Of a stretch of DNA of 61,958 nucleotides, positions 52,542 through 60,666 are shown piece by piece. The stretch spans positions 1 through 61,958 of the forward strand of contig PLOR01000034.1 of NCBI GenBank assembly GCA_003142185.1. Reading direction: 5' to 3'. Numbering within the stretch: position 1 is the first letter of the stretch; every line of letters starts with the position of its first letter. The notes under the pieces were generated by a model, which was given only the letters and a program-made list of their open reading frames with translations, searched no databases and had not been told where the DNA came from. Both the position numbers and the translations under genes were made by a program. The stretch is from Bryobacterales bacterium (lineage in GTDB: Bacteria; Acidobacteriota; Terriglobia; Bryobacterales; Bryobacteraceae).

Positions 52542-54314
52542 TTACCGGTCGGATCCGCCCGTCACCAGACGAACCCAATACAAGCGCGCCCGTTTTTCCG
52601 GTGCGCCCAAAAAGCCTACTCCGCCAATCGCGAGGCGGTTGTCGCTCCATCGCTCGATGGTTTCGCCATCTATGGAAACTGTGAAATCGTTGCCCCTGAC
52701 TTTCGTCAGGATGGTAATCGCCGATTTGGGATTGCCCACCTGGCGGACCGGCGTCGTAACGCTCAATCCCGGCGCGTCTTCGATCACCGAAGACCGGGTG
52801 AAGGTGCGGCCCTGCGGCGAAATCGAGATCGTCGCGAGATGGTAATTCTGCTCGTCGGAGGCGCGGAATACCCAACTCAGGCTCTTCTGGTCGATGCGGG
52901 CCAGAAACTCGAGATCGTAATCGACCATGGCGAGCGACGGGGCGAACAGCGCCAGAGCGCCCGGCCGCACGCCCGCCACATCCACCTTCCAATCGCTCAC
53001 GCCGCCAACCCAATTTCCCAGGCCGGCGTCGAAGCGGTCTTCCAGACGGATGGCTTCCGCCTTCGGCTGTTTCGAGGTTTTCGCCGCCACGCGCTGCTGC
53101 TGCTGCCCGGTCTTGGGCGTCGCCGCCTGTGACACTGGAAGCGCGGGCATGCCGCTCTGTATCTTAAAAATGGAGTAGCCGAAAGGAGCCTCTTGCGGCT
53201 CAAACGATACCGTCGAGAAACGCGGGATCAGGTCGCACACCTTGGGACTCACGAAAACCGCGCGCGTGCCTCCGCGGCTCCACGCGGCGCTCCGCAGTTG
53301 CGCGTCTACCGTGTGTCCCGCGGCCAGGACGACTCCTGGCAGGTTCGATCCAGTCCACTCGATGGCGGTGGCGCGCTGCGCCATGCGGCTATCGCGCATC
53401 GTCCGGCCCACCCGCCGCGCGTGGCCGCGCGTCATGCCCGGCAACAGCCCGTGCGTAGGCCCATGGGGCAGGGCTACGGCACGAAGCAGCGGCGTGATCA
53501 GCGGGATTCGCGACTGCGGCGCGAGGCCCTCTTTGACGAAGACCTCCGGCGGCATGCTGCCGGGCCAAATCAACCCGGGCGCACGCCGCGCGGCGGCGAA
53601 GCGGCGCAGCCGCCTCTCAGCCGGCTGGATCCGCTGGCTCCCTACTGTCCGCAGCCGCCGTCCTACGTGCATCGGCAATGCGAGCCACTTGGCCGGCTTC
53701 GCGTCGCGCTGGTACGTGGCGCCGCCCACCGGCTGCCGGCGTGTTTTGCCCGATAGCACCGCGCGCGCCGCCCGGCGCCGTGGCAACGGGAAGCCGCGCC
53801 GGCGGGCTTTCAGCGAGCGTGCCCCATCCCAAAGCAGCGCGGGCCGCTGGCGTGGCAGTGTCACCGGCATCTTATGTTCCGCGAGCGCGGGCAGCATCGC
53901 TTCCGTCGCTTCCGCGGCGCCTTTCAGATACCCGGAGCTGCGCGGACCCGGCTTTTCTTTCTGGCTGAGCGCCCGCGGCGAAAAGAAATTGCCGCCGCCC
54001 CGCACCTCCGCGTCCAGCAGCGGCTGAATGGGGCGCATGTGGTCGGCTGGGGGCGCCGGTTCAGACAAGCGCATATTCTGATTAAAGCCACGCCGTTGCA
54101 GCGAAGTCAAACTCTCTGCTTGCGCCGGTACCACTGTTTTCAGATTTTCGCGCCGCCGCATCAGCGTCGCGACTTTGTTGGCTTCCTGCAGCCGGTCCAT
54201 CCCCAGGCGCAGCCCATACTGATTGCGGTGCTCGCGCGAACAAAAATCGCCGCCAGCGCCCACCCAGATTCTGCTGAGGGGCCGTCCGCACAGTTGGCAG
54301 GTCCTGGCACTCAT
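52542..54314 (-). CDS. Three-part protein: zinc knuckle, Arg-rich linker, jelly-roll domain
   Basis: 590 residues. Residues 1-35 carry CQLCGRPL and FCSREHRNQYG, a C-x2-C...C-x3-H zinc finger like those of HNH-adjacent or FCS-type knuckles. Residues about 60-400 are basic and Arg/Pro/Ala rich with little predicted order. Residues about 420-590 form a beta-sandwich with LEDRFDAGLGNW, WKVDVAGVRPGAL and FTVSIDGETIERW, like DUF1080/concanavalin-type domains. No signal peptide. A perfect TATAAT lies 9 bases before the ATG, implying a leaderless message. First gene of an operon with the TPR protein. Confidence 0.75.
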   Translation of the reverse strand: MSARTCQLCGRPLSRIWVGAGGDFCSREHRNQYGLRLGMDRLQEANKVATLMRRRENLKTVVPAQAESLTSLQRRGFNQNMRLSEPAPPADHMRPIQPLLDAEVRGGGNFFSPRALSQKEKPGPRSSGYLKGAAEATEAMLPALAEHKMPVTLPRQRPALLWDGARSLKARRRGFPLPRRRAARAVLSGKTRRQPVGGATYQRDAKPAKWLALPMHVGRRLRTVGSQRIQPAERRLRRFAAARRAPGLIWPGSMPPEVFVKEGLAPQSRIPLITPLLRAVALPHGPTHGLLPGMTRGHARRVGRTMRDSRMAQRATAIEWTGSNLPGVVLAAGHTVDAQLRSAAWSRGGTRAVFVSPKVCDLIPRFSTVSFEPQEAPFGYSIFKIQSGMPALPVSQAATPKTGQQQQRVAAKTSKQPKAEAIRLEDRFDAGLGNWVGGVSDWKVDVAGVRPGALALFAPSLAMVDYDLEFLARIDQKSLSWVFRASDEQNYHLATISISPQGRTFTRSSVIEDAPGLSVTTPVRQVGNPKSAITILTKVRGNDFTVSIDGETIERWSDNRLAIGGVGFLGAPEKRARLYWVRLVTGGSDR

Positions 54315-54322
54315 TCCCGCTT

Positions 54323-54351
54323 ATTATAGGCGGGGAATTTTGAAATTGCTA
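54323..54351 (-). promoter_or_regulatory. Candidate leaderless promoter of the zinc-knuckle gene
   Basis: Minus strand: TAGCAA (54346-54351), 17-base spacer, TATAAT (54323-54328). Transcription would begin about at the ATG (54314). The -35 is weak. Confidence 0.45.
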
Positions 54352-54522
54352 GAGTGAATGGCGACAGTACTTCTCTGATAACCAAAGAGAATTACGGGTT
54401 ATATATCTAGATAGTTATCGGCTAAAGCATTGCAGCTCAGTACCGTTGCTTTTGGTTAATAGAGCGATTTTTAGGGTATATATTGCTTCGATTTCCGTTA
54501 AAATTGACCCGTGTAGTCAATA

Positions 54523-54548
54523 GCCCGGAATTTTCAATCGGGCGGAGG
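54523..54548 (+). promoter_or_regulatory. Hairpin next to ribosome site of the MPN-TonB gene
   Basis: GCCCG (54523-54527) and CGGGC (54539-54543) can pair; the GGAGG ribosome site starts at 54544, right after the stem, so the stem could limit access to it. The surrounding 54315-54557 is strikingly A+T rich for this window and holds the control region of two divergent units. Confidence 0.35.
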
Positions 54549-54557
54549 TTAAGAGCG

Positions 54558-56621
54558 ATGGTTGAATCAACAGCACGGCGGGAACGCGGCGAGCCGAAAT
54601 CCGCACCCCTGGCTACTTATCTATGGGAGGTTCCCCAGAAGCCCGTCGCAGTGCGACTCGCTTTCGATCTCATCGATCGGATGGAGAGCGAAGTTATTGA
54701 GAACTTCCGCTCTCTGACGTCGCGAGGATCGGAGATTGGCGGCGTGTTGCTGGGTTCGGTGATCCCCGGCAGTCCTCTGATCGTGGTCGTGCAGGACTAC
54801 GAGACGATCCCGTGTGATTACACCCGTGGGCCGCTGTATCGGTTGTCGGATGCCGATCTGGTACGCTTCGAACGGGCGATCGAACAGCACAGCGGCACTG
54901 GCAACGTTCCGGTGGCGGGTTTCTTCCGCGCGCACAGCCGCAAGGGCCTCAGCCTGGATGCGGACGATCTCGCCTTTCTGGATGCGCGCTTCCGCGGGCC
55001 CAATTCCATCGCCCTGCTGGTGCGGCCGTTTGCCACCAAGACCAGCGTGGGCGGCCTCTTCATCCGGGAAGACGGCGTGTTCCACGGCGAAGCCAGCTAT
55101 TTGGAGTTTCCGTTCCGTTCTTCGCAATTGACGGCCTCGCTGTGGACGCCACCTGAAGCTGCGGCCGCAGCGCCGCCGCCGGCGAGTCCGGCGAATGCCG
55201 CGCCCAGCGCCCCGCCGGCCGCCAAGCCCGGTGTCCGCCCGCAGGTGGTGCCGATCGGTCTGCGCCGCGATGCCGCCCCTTCCGCGCCGGCCGCCGATGC
55301 GAAGTCTTCCGCGCCCGCTCCCGACAAGACTGACCGGAAGGTGCAGGAAACCAAGCCGGCCGCGGCGCCCGCGAAGCCGCCGGCCGCCGAAGTGAAAGCG
55401 CCTCCCGTTCGCCCGGCTGCTCCCGAACCGAAACCGGCTGCCAAGGAAGTCAAGCCGGCCGCCGCAGTTATAAAGGACGTTGCGCCCGCTAAACCGGTCG
55501 AGCCCGCCCCCGCCTCTAAGCCGGCTCTCGAAAAGCCGCTGTTGGGGACGCTCCGCGGTCAGGCGCCAGCCGAATCGCAGGGCAGCGGAAAACTCATGTT
55601 GGTGCTCGGCGGCATAGCCGCTACCGTGGCCATACTGGTTGCGCTGTTCGTCTATCCCGGCTACCTGACGCGCTCGCATCAGCCCACCGCCGTGGAGTCG
55701 CAGGCCGCGCGCTTGACGCTGATGGTCGAACCGAGCGGCACGGATCTGCTGCTCACCTGGAACAAGAATTCCGCGGCGATCGCCAATGCCAGCCATGGCG
55801 TGCTATCCATCAACGATGGGGACCAGCACGAAAACTTCGACATGGATGCCAAGCAGCTCACCACCGGCAGCATCGTCTACACGCCTAAGACCGGCGACGT
55901 CAGCTTCAACATGGAAGTGACCGGGAAGGACCAAAGCAAAACGGTGACCGAGTCGGTGCGCTCGTTGCGCACGCGGCCCTCGCCGATGCCGGACGGCAAG
56001 TCTCCCGCCGCTAACCCGGCCTCCGCGAAGGTGAACCCGGCGCAGGCTCTGCCGCCTGGCACTCCCGCCAACACCCAGCCGGGCACCACTACCCCGGCAA
56101 CCGCCACGCCGGCCGAAGTTATACCGGCAGCGCCGGTGAAGGCCGCTCCGAAGGCATTCAACACGGACTCGCTGGCGCAGCGCCTGCGCCCGGCCAGCCC
56201 GACCGACATTGCCGACGCCAACTTGGGTACCGCTCCCGCGTCGCCCGCCGGGGTCAACGTGAATTCGAATCTCAGCATGCCGTTTGCCAACGCGCCTGCT
56301 CCGGTTGCTCCCGCGGCGCCAGCCGTGAGGAAGCCAACCGCCTCGGGCGGCAAGGTCGCACCAGCTCAACTCCTCTACCGCAGAGAGCCGGAGTATCCGA
56401 CGGCCGCGCGTCAGATGGGCGCCCATGGCCAAGTGGTGGTTGATGCCACCATCGGCACCGACGGCAGGGTCGTCGCCGTGAAGGTCATCTCCGGACACCC
56501 GCTGCTGGTCCAATCCGCCAAGGCAGCCGTCATGCAGTGGCGCTACAGACCGACTCTGCTCGATGGGCAGCCGGTGGAAAACACCACCCAGATCACTTTG
56601 ACCTTCAGCGCCTCCCACTAA
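54558..56621 (+). CDS. MPN/JAB-like domain fused through a membrane span to a TonB C-terminal domain
   Basis: 687 residues from the ATG at 54558 (GGAGG 9 bases upstream). Residues 30-190: Mov34/MPN-like fold with EIGGVLLG (59-66) and GFFRAHSRKGLSLDADD (121-137), where only one His of the HxH metal pair (H126) is left, so the domain is probably catalytically dead. About 195-340: Ala/Pro/Lys-rich linker. Membrane helix 346-368. About 380-475: beta-rich, fibronectin-like. About 600-687: TonB C-terminal domain (EYPTAARQMGAHGQVVV, AVMQWRYRPTLLDG). Cytoplasmic N-terminus and periplasmic C-terminus are implied. It might couple a cytoplasmic signal to outer-membrane transporters, by inference. Confidence 0.82.
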   Translation: MVESTARRERGEPKSAPLATYLWEVPQKPVAVRLAFDLIDRMESEVIENFRSLTSRGSEIGGVLLGSVIPGSPLIVVVQDYETIPCDYTRGPLYRLSDADLVRFERAIEQHSGTGNVPVAGFFRAHSRKGLSLDADDLAFLDARFRGPNSIALLVRPFATKTSVGGLFIREDGVFHGEASYLEFPFRSSQLTASLWTPPEAAAAAPPPASPANAAPSAPPAAKPGVRPQVVPIGLRRDAAPSAPAADAKSSAPAPDKTDRKVQETKPAAAPAKPPAAEVKAPPVRPAAPEPKPAAKEVKPAAAVIKDVAPAKPVEPAPASKPALEKPLLGTLRGQAPAESQGSGKLMLVLGGIAATVAILVALFVYPGYLTRSHQPTAVESQAARLTLMVEPSGTDLLLTWNKNSAAIANASHGVLSINDGDQHENFDMDAKQLTTGSIVYTPKTGDVSFNMEVTGKDQSKTVTESVRSLRTRPSPMPDGKSPAANPASAKVNPAQALPPGTPANTQPGTTTPATATPAEVIPAAPVKAAPKAFNTDSLAQRLRPASPTDIADANLGTAPASPAGVNVNSNLSMPFANAPAPVAPAAPAVRKPTASGGKVAPAQLLYRREPEYPTAARQMGAHGQVVVDATIGTDGRVVAVKVISGHPLLVQSAKAAVMQWRYRPTLLDGQPVENTTQITLTFSASH

Positions 56622-56663
56622 GAGACAAGCGCGATCTCTCGGGAGCTTTTGACGCGGTAACAC

Positions 56664-56702
56664 GTGGGGCAGCGTGGCTTGCAGTTGGCCACACTGCCCC
56701 AC
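56664..56702 (+). terminator. Strong hairpin after the MPN-TonB gene
   Basis: GTGGGGCAGCGTGGC and GCCACACTGCCCCAC form a 15-bp stem with one wobble, 42 bases past the stop. Only a short T-rich stretch follows, so termination may be partial. Confidence 0.5.
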
Positions 56703-56775
56703 ACTTGTTTCCGTGACGCAGGCTGTGGGGCCTGCTGAGCCGAGAATCCATCTCGCCTTTTCTTTTCCTGCCGAC

Positions 56776-56803
56776 CACTTGCGTGAACCCACTTGCGTGA
56801 ACC
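56776..56803. promoter_or_regulatory. Tandem 14-bp direct repeat upstream of a sensor kinase
   Basis: CACTTGCGTGAACC occurs twice with no spacer, 193 bases before the hybrid kinase start. Directly repeated sites of this kind often bind response regulators. The rest of 56703-56996 shows no gene; a GGTACT direct pair lies near 56848-56865. Confidence 0.35.
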
Positions 56804-56996
56804 TGGGCTCAACCTCTGCAAAATGCTTCCATCTGATCGAAGTTTCAGGTACTATACCGGTACTGGACCGTTAAGATAGCTCTGGAAGTCAAATTGGCAG
56901 GGGGCACAGCGGCGCGCGGCGGTTGAATATACTGAGAATCGAATCCGGCGTGGCACACTAAACTACCACTCACCTTGTCAGGAGGGGTATCGGCAA

Positions 56997-58907
56997 ATGC
57001 AGGCAGCCCAAGAAGCGAGAAAGCAAATCCTGGTAGTCGAGGATGAAGGCCTGATCGCCGACGACATTCAGCGTCGCTTGGAGCGGCTGGGCTACTCCGT
57101 GCCGGCGATCGCGAGCTCGGGTGAAGAAGCGCTGCGATTCGCGCGAAACATTGCTTTCGACCTGGTGCTGATGGACGTCCGCCTTCAGGGCGAGATGGAT
57201 GGCATCGCCACGGCGCAGGCGCTCAAGGACGAGTTCGAGATCCCCGTGGTCTACTTGACGGCGCACGCCGACGCAGACACGGTAAGCCGCGCGACGATGA
57301 CCGAGCCGCTGGGTTACATTCTCAAGCCGATTGGCGACTTGAATCTGCGCAGCGCCGTGCAGATAGCCCTCTATAAGCATGAGATGGAGCGGCGCGTGCG
57401 ATCAAGCGAGGCCTGGCTTTCGACCACGCTGTGTAGCGTGGGCGAAGGAATCATCGCCACCAATCCAGCCGGCGAAATCGTCTTTGTGAATGTCGTGGCG
57501 GAGCAACTGACCGGTTGGACTAGCGCCGAAGCCATGGGCCGCCCGCTGATGGATGTTCTGCGGCTCAAAGAGGAGTTCGCCGGCCGCGCAGCCGGGAATC
57601 CGGTTTTCGATCTGCTCCCGGACCAGCGCCGCTCCTACCTGCTGATTTCGAAAACGGGAACCGCCATGCCGGTAGAAGTCGGCTATTCCGAGAACCGGTC
57701 GAAGCAGGGGCGGCTGGGCTCGATTCTGGTGGTGCAGGACATTCGGGCGCGCAGGGAAATGGAAGGCCGCCTGATCCAATCGCAGAGGTTGGAGGCGATC
57801 GCCAATCTGGCGGGTGGGCTGGCGCACGACTTTAACAATCTGCTGATGGTGATCTTGGGGTGCTCCGAAGAGTTGGAGACGGAGCTGAAAGACTCCCATG
57901 ACCGGGAGCGGGCCACCGAGATCAAGCATGCCGCCACGCTGGCCGGTTCCCTCAGCAAGCAGTTGCTGACGCTGAGCCGCCGCGATGTGTCGAGCGCGGA
58001 GGTGCTCGACATCAACGGCGTGATTGGCGAGATCCAGCCACTGATCGCTCGCAGCCTGGGGACGGGCCGCCGGCTCGCACTGGAGTTGGGCTCTTCGCCC
58101 GAATTGGTGCGCGGCGACCGCAACCGGTTGAAGCAGGTATTTCTTAACCTGGCGCTGAACGCGCGCGACGCGATGCCGCAGGGCGGGGAAATGCGGATCT
58201 CGACTTCGCTGGTCGATATCGCCGCGGAGAGCCCGCAATGGCGCGACTGCCGGCCGGGACGGTACGTGCAAATTCGGGTAACGGATTCGGGGCAGGGAAT
58301 GGACGCGCCGACGCTGGCCCGCATCTTCGAACCATTTTTCACCACCAAGCGCTCCGGCGCCGGAACCGGCCTCGGCCTCGCGATCGTGCACGCCATCATC
58401 GTGAAGAGCCAGGGCCACATCGGCGCGTCGAGCGAAATCGGGAAAGGGACGAGCTTCGAGATCCTGCTCCCGCGCGCGGAAAAGCCGCTGCCGGCCGGCG
58501 AGCCGCGGGAAACGGCCGCCGTGAACGAATCGGCGCCGACCGTGGTGCTGGTCGATGACGAGGACGGCGTCCGGCGGCTGATGCATAGTTGTCTGCAGCG
58601 GGAAGGGTATCAACTGCTGCAGGCGCGCGACGCGGAGGAAGCCGAACGGGTCGCCAAAGCCTGTCCGGGGCCGATCCACGTTCTGGTGACCGACGTGGTG
58701 ATGCCGGTGTCCGGCCTGAAACTGGCGGACCGGCTGAAGCCGCTGCGTCCCGAGATGAAGACGCTTTTCGTTTCCGGATGCGCGTCCGATGAGTTCGGGG
58801 GCGCCGCGTTGCCGCCGGCGGAAATGCTGTCGAAGCCATTCCGGCCGTTGGAACTGGCCAATCGTGTGCGGCGCCTGTTGCACCGCCCGCCGGCCCTGGT
58901 GCAATGA
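56997..58907 (+). CDS. Hybrid sensor histidine kinase (receiver-PAS-kinase-receiver)
   Basis: 636 residues, no membrane span, so cytoplasmic. Receiver 1 with phosphorylatable D60 (LVLMDVRL) at 8-125; PAS domain about 135-255 (GIIATNPAGEIVFVN); histidine kinase with H277 in GGLAHDFNNLL; ATPase boxes NLALNARDAM, DSGQGMDAP and GTGLGLAIV; receiver 2 with D566 (LVTDVVMPVSG). A strong AGGAGGGG ribosome site lies 9 bases upstream. Two receivers suggest phosphorelay or feedback. No DNA-binding partner is next to it; the following kinase gene is 91 bases away in the same direction. Confidence 0.94.
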   Translation: MQAAQEARKQILVVEDEGLIADDIQRRLERLGYSVPAIASSGEEALRFARNIAFDLVLMDVRLQGEMDGIATAQALKDEFEIPVVYLTAHADADTVSRATMTEPLGYILKPIGDLNLRSAVQIALYKHEMERRVRSSEAWLSTTLCSVGEGIIATNPAGEIVFVNVVAEQLTGWTSAEAMGRPLMDVLRLKEEFAGRAAGNPVFDLLPDQRRSYLLISKTGTAMPVEVGYSENRSKQGRLGSILVVQDIRARREMEGRLIQSQRLEAIANLAGGLAHDFNNLLMVILGCSEELETELKDSHDRERATEIKHAATLAGSLSKQLLTLSRRDVSSAEVLDINGVIGEIQPLIARSLGTGRRLALELGSSPELVRGDRNRLKQVFLNLALNARDAMPQGGEMRISTSLVDIAAESPQWRDCRPGRYVQIRVTDSGQGMDAPTLARIFEPFFTTKRSGAGTGLGLAIVHAIIVKSQGHIGASSEIGKGTSFEILLPRAEKPLPAGEPRETAAVNESAPTVVLVDDEDGVRRLMHSCLQREGYQLLQARDAEEAERVAKACPGPIHVLVTDVVMPVSGLKLADRLKPLRPEMKTLFVSGCASDEFGGAALPPAEMLSKPFRPLELANRVRRLLHRPPALVQ

Positions 58908-58919
58908 TCGGGTCGAAGG

Positions 58920-58940
58920 TGGGGCATGCTTTAGCTTGCC
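58920..58940. repeat. Short dispersed repeat E
   Basis: TGGGGCATGCTTTAGCTTG, matching 37279-37299. It lies between two kinase genes. Confidence 0.55.
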
Positions 58941-58998
58941 AACCGGTTGCCGCAACCGAGCGCTCCGACACACGGATCGGGTGGCGGAGGGCAAGCCT

Positions 58999-60474
58999 AT
59001 GATGCGCGGCAAGAAGCTGCCGCCTCCGGTTGGCTACGGATTAGCCGTGCTGCTGGCTGCGCTGGCGCAACTGTCGCGGCTCCCGCTGCATCCGCCAACC
59101 CTCATCCCTTACATTACATATGCTCCGTTCGTCCTGTTGAGCGCCTATCAGGGCGGCTGGGGACCGGGAGCGCTGACGACGATTCTGTGCACGATCGAGT
59201 CGCTGTACTTTGCTACCGAGCCGGTGGGAAGTTTCCTGGTGCGAGACCCGCAAGACTGGCTGGGACTGGGAGCACTGGCGTTGTCCGGTGTAGTGGCCAG
59301 CGCGCTGTTCGGACGATTGCAACAGGCCCAGACGGTGGCGGCCGCGGCGGAGTTCGCGCGGTCGGAAATGGCGCACGAACTGGAGGCGCGCCGCCGCATG
59401 CTGGAGTCCGTCATTGAACACTCGCCGGTTTCGATCGCCCTCTTGCGCGGCCACGATTTCCGCTTTGAGATGGTCAACCCGGCATATCAGGCGCTGGCGC
59501 CGGGCGAGCCGATGACCGGCCGGACCGTGGCCGAAGTTTGGCCCGAAGCGGCGCCGGTGGTTCTACCGCTGCTCGAGGAAGTGCGCGACCAGCGGAACGT
59601 ATACCGCGCCGCCGCGCTGGCGGTTCCGTTGCAGCGTGGGCCCGGGCTGCCGCCGGAAGAGCGTTATTTCGATTTGTCGTACGTGCCGCTGCCGGGCGCG
59701 GCGTCGCCCGGGCCGGAGGCCGAAGCGGGGCAGGTGCTGGTGGTTGCCATAGAGGTCACCGAAGAGCAGCGCGCCCAGCAGGCGCTGCATAGCACGTTAA
59801 GTGAGCTGGAATCGGCGTTGGCGGAGAAAACGGTCCTCCTCAAAGAGGTCCATCACCGCGTGAAGAACAACCTGGCGGTGATTGTCAGCCTGCTCGGCAT
59901 GAAGGCCGGCGCGATCGAGAGCGCCGAGGCCCAAGCCGCGCTCGAGGACAGCCAGCACCGCGTGCGCTCGATCGCCTTGATCCACGAGCAGCTTTCCGGA
60001 ACCGAGCACCTGGACAGGATCGTCTTCGCCGAGTACGCCGAGCAACTCGTCCAGGAATTGGGCGGCGTATATGGCGTTGCGGCGCGGCAAATCGAAATCC
60101 GCGTGGACGCCGAGCCGATCGAGATGGGCATCCACCGCGCGATTCCGTGCGCCCTGATCCTCAACGAACTGGTGACCAACGCATTGAAGCACGCATTCCC
60201 GGGCGAGCGAACCGGTGAGGTCCGGGTTTCCTTGCGGCACTCGGCGCCGGGACAATTGGAGTTGAGCGTCGAAGACAATGGCGTCGGCTGCCCGCGCGTC
60301 GGGCCGGCGCGCAACGGGAAATCGCTCGGCTTGCGGATCGTCGAGATCCTCGCCAAGCAACTCGAGGGATCGCTGGAACAGGCCGACTGCGCGGGGACGC
60401 GCTTCGTCTTGCACTTCCGCGGCGGCACGTCACACCGGGTCGTCAGAGTCCGCCGCGGCGAAGTAGCTTCATAA
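58999..60474 (+). CDS. Membrane sensor histidine kinase (HisKA_2/HWE-like)
   Basis: 491 residues from the ATG at 58999 (GGAGG 8 bases upstream). Three to four membrane helices at about 12-105 (GYGLAVLLAALAQL, APFVLLSAYQGGWG, LGLGALALSGVVASAL, as in DUF4118 sensors); a PAS domain about 135-260 (VSIALLRGHDFRFEMVNP); then the kinase core with LKEVHHRVKNNLAVI at 281-295, the HisKA_2 signature, and ILNELVTNALKHAF. The signal is unknown. It sits directly after the hybrid kinase; the two may share a stimulus or partner. Confidence 0.92.
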   Translation: MMRGKKLPPPVGYGLAVLLAALAQLSRLPLHPPTLIPYITYAPFVLLSAYQGGWGPGALTTILCTIESLYFATEPVGSFLVRDPQDWLGLGALALSGVVASALFGRLQQAQTVAAAAEFARSEMAHELEARRRMLESVIEHSPVSIALLRGHDFRFEMVNPAYQALAPGEPMTGRTVAEVWPEAAPVVLPLLEEVRDQRNVYRAAALAVPLQRGPGLPPEERYFDLSYVPLPGAASPGPEAEAGQVLVVAIEVTEEQRAQQALHSTLSELESALAEKTVLLKEVHHRVKNNLAVIVSLLGMKAGAIESAEAQAALEDSQHRVRSIALIHEQLSGTEHLDRIVFAEYAEQLVQELGGVYGVAARQIEIRVDAEPIEMGIHRAIPCALILNELVTNALKHAFPGERTGEVRVSLRHSAPGQLELSVEDNGVGCPRVGPARNGKSLGLRIVEILAKQLEGSLEQADCAGTRFVLHFRGGTSHRVVRVRRGEVAS

Positions 60475-60534
60475 CGCTAGGTGGGGCAGGTCCCCGACCT
60501 CCAGGGCGGGCTGAAGCCGGCTTCAGCTTGCCAA

Positions 60535-60561
60535 CGCCCGCTTGCGGGCGGGCCTTTCTTG
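60535..60561 (+). terminator. Terminator of the kinase operon
   Basis: CGCCCGC / GCGGGCG stem of seven base pairs with a two-base loop (60535-60550), followed by CTTTCTTG. It lies 61 bases past the last kinase stop. Confidence 0.6.
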
Positions 60562-60666
60562 TCAGTCCTTGCCAAGCTAGTCGCAACTTCCGATAACCGA
60601 TATTATGTAAACTATTGTGGCATAAATATACTTGACTAAGGGACGGGCTTCGGCTATGATCAAAGT

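Noticed and set aside
54315-54557. Cyclic-di-GMP or other known riboswitch in the A+T-rich gap
   Set aside because: No known aptamer core is recognisable; the region looks like promoters plus one short stem.
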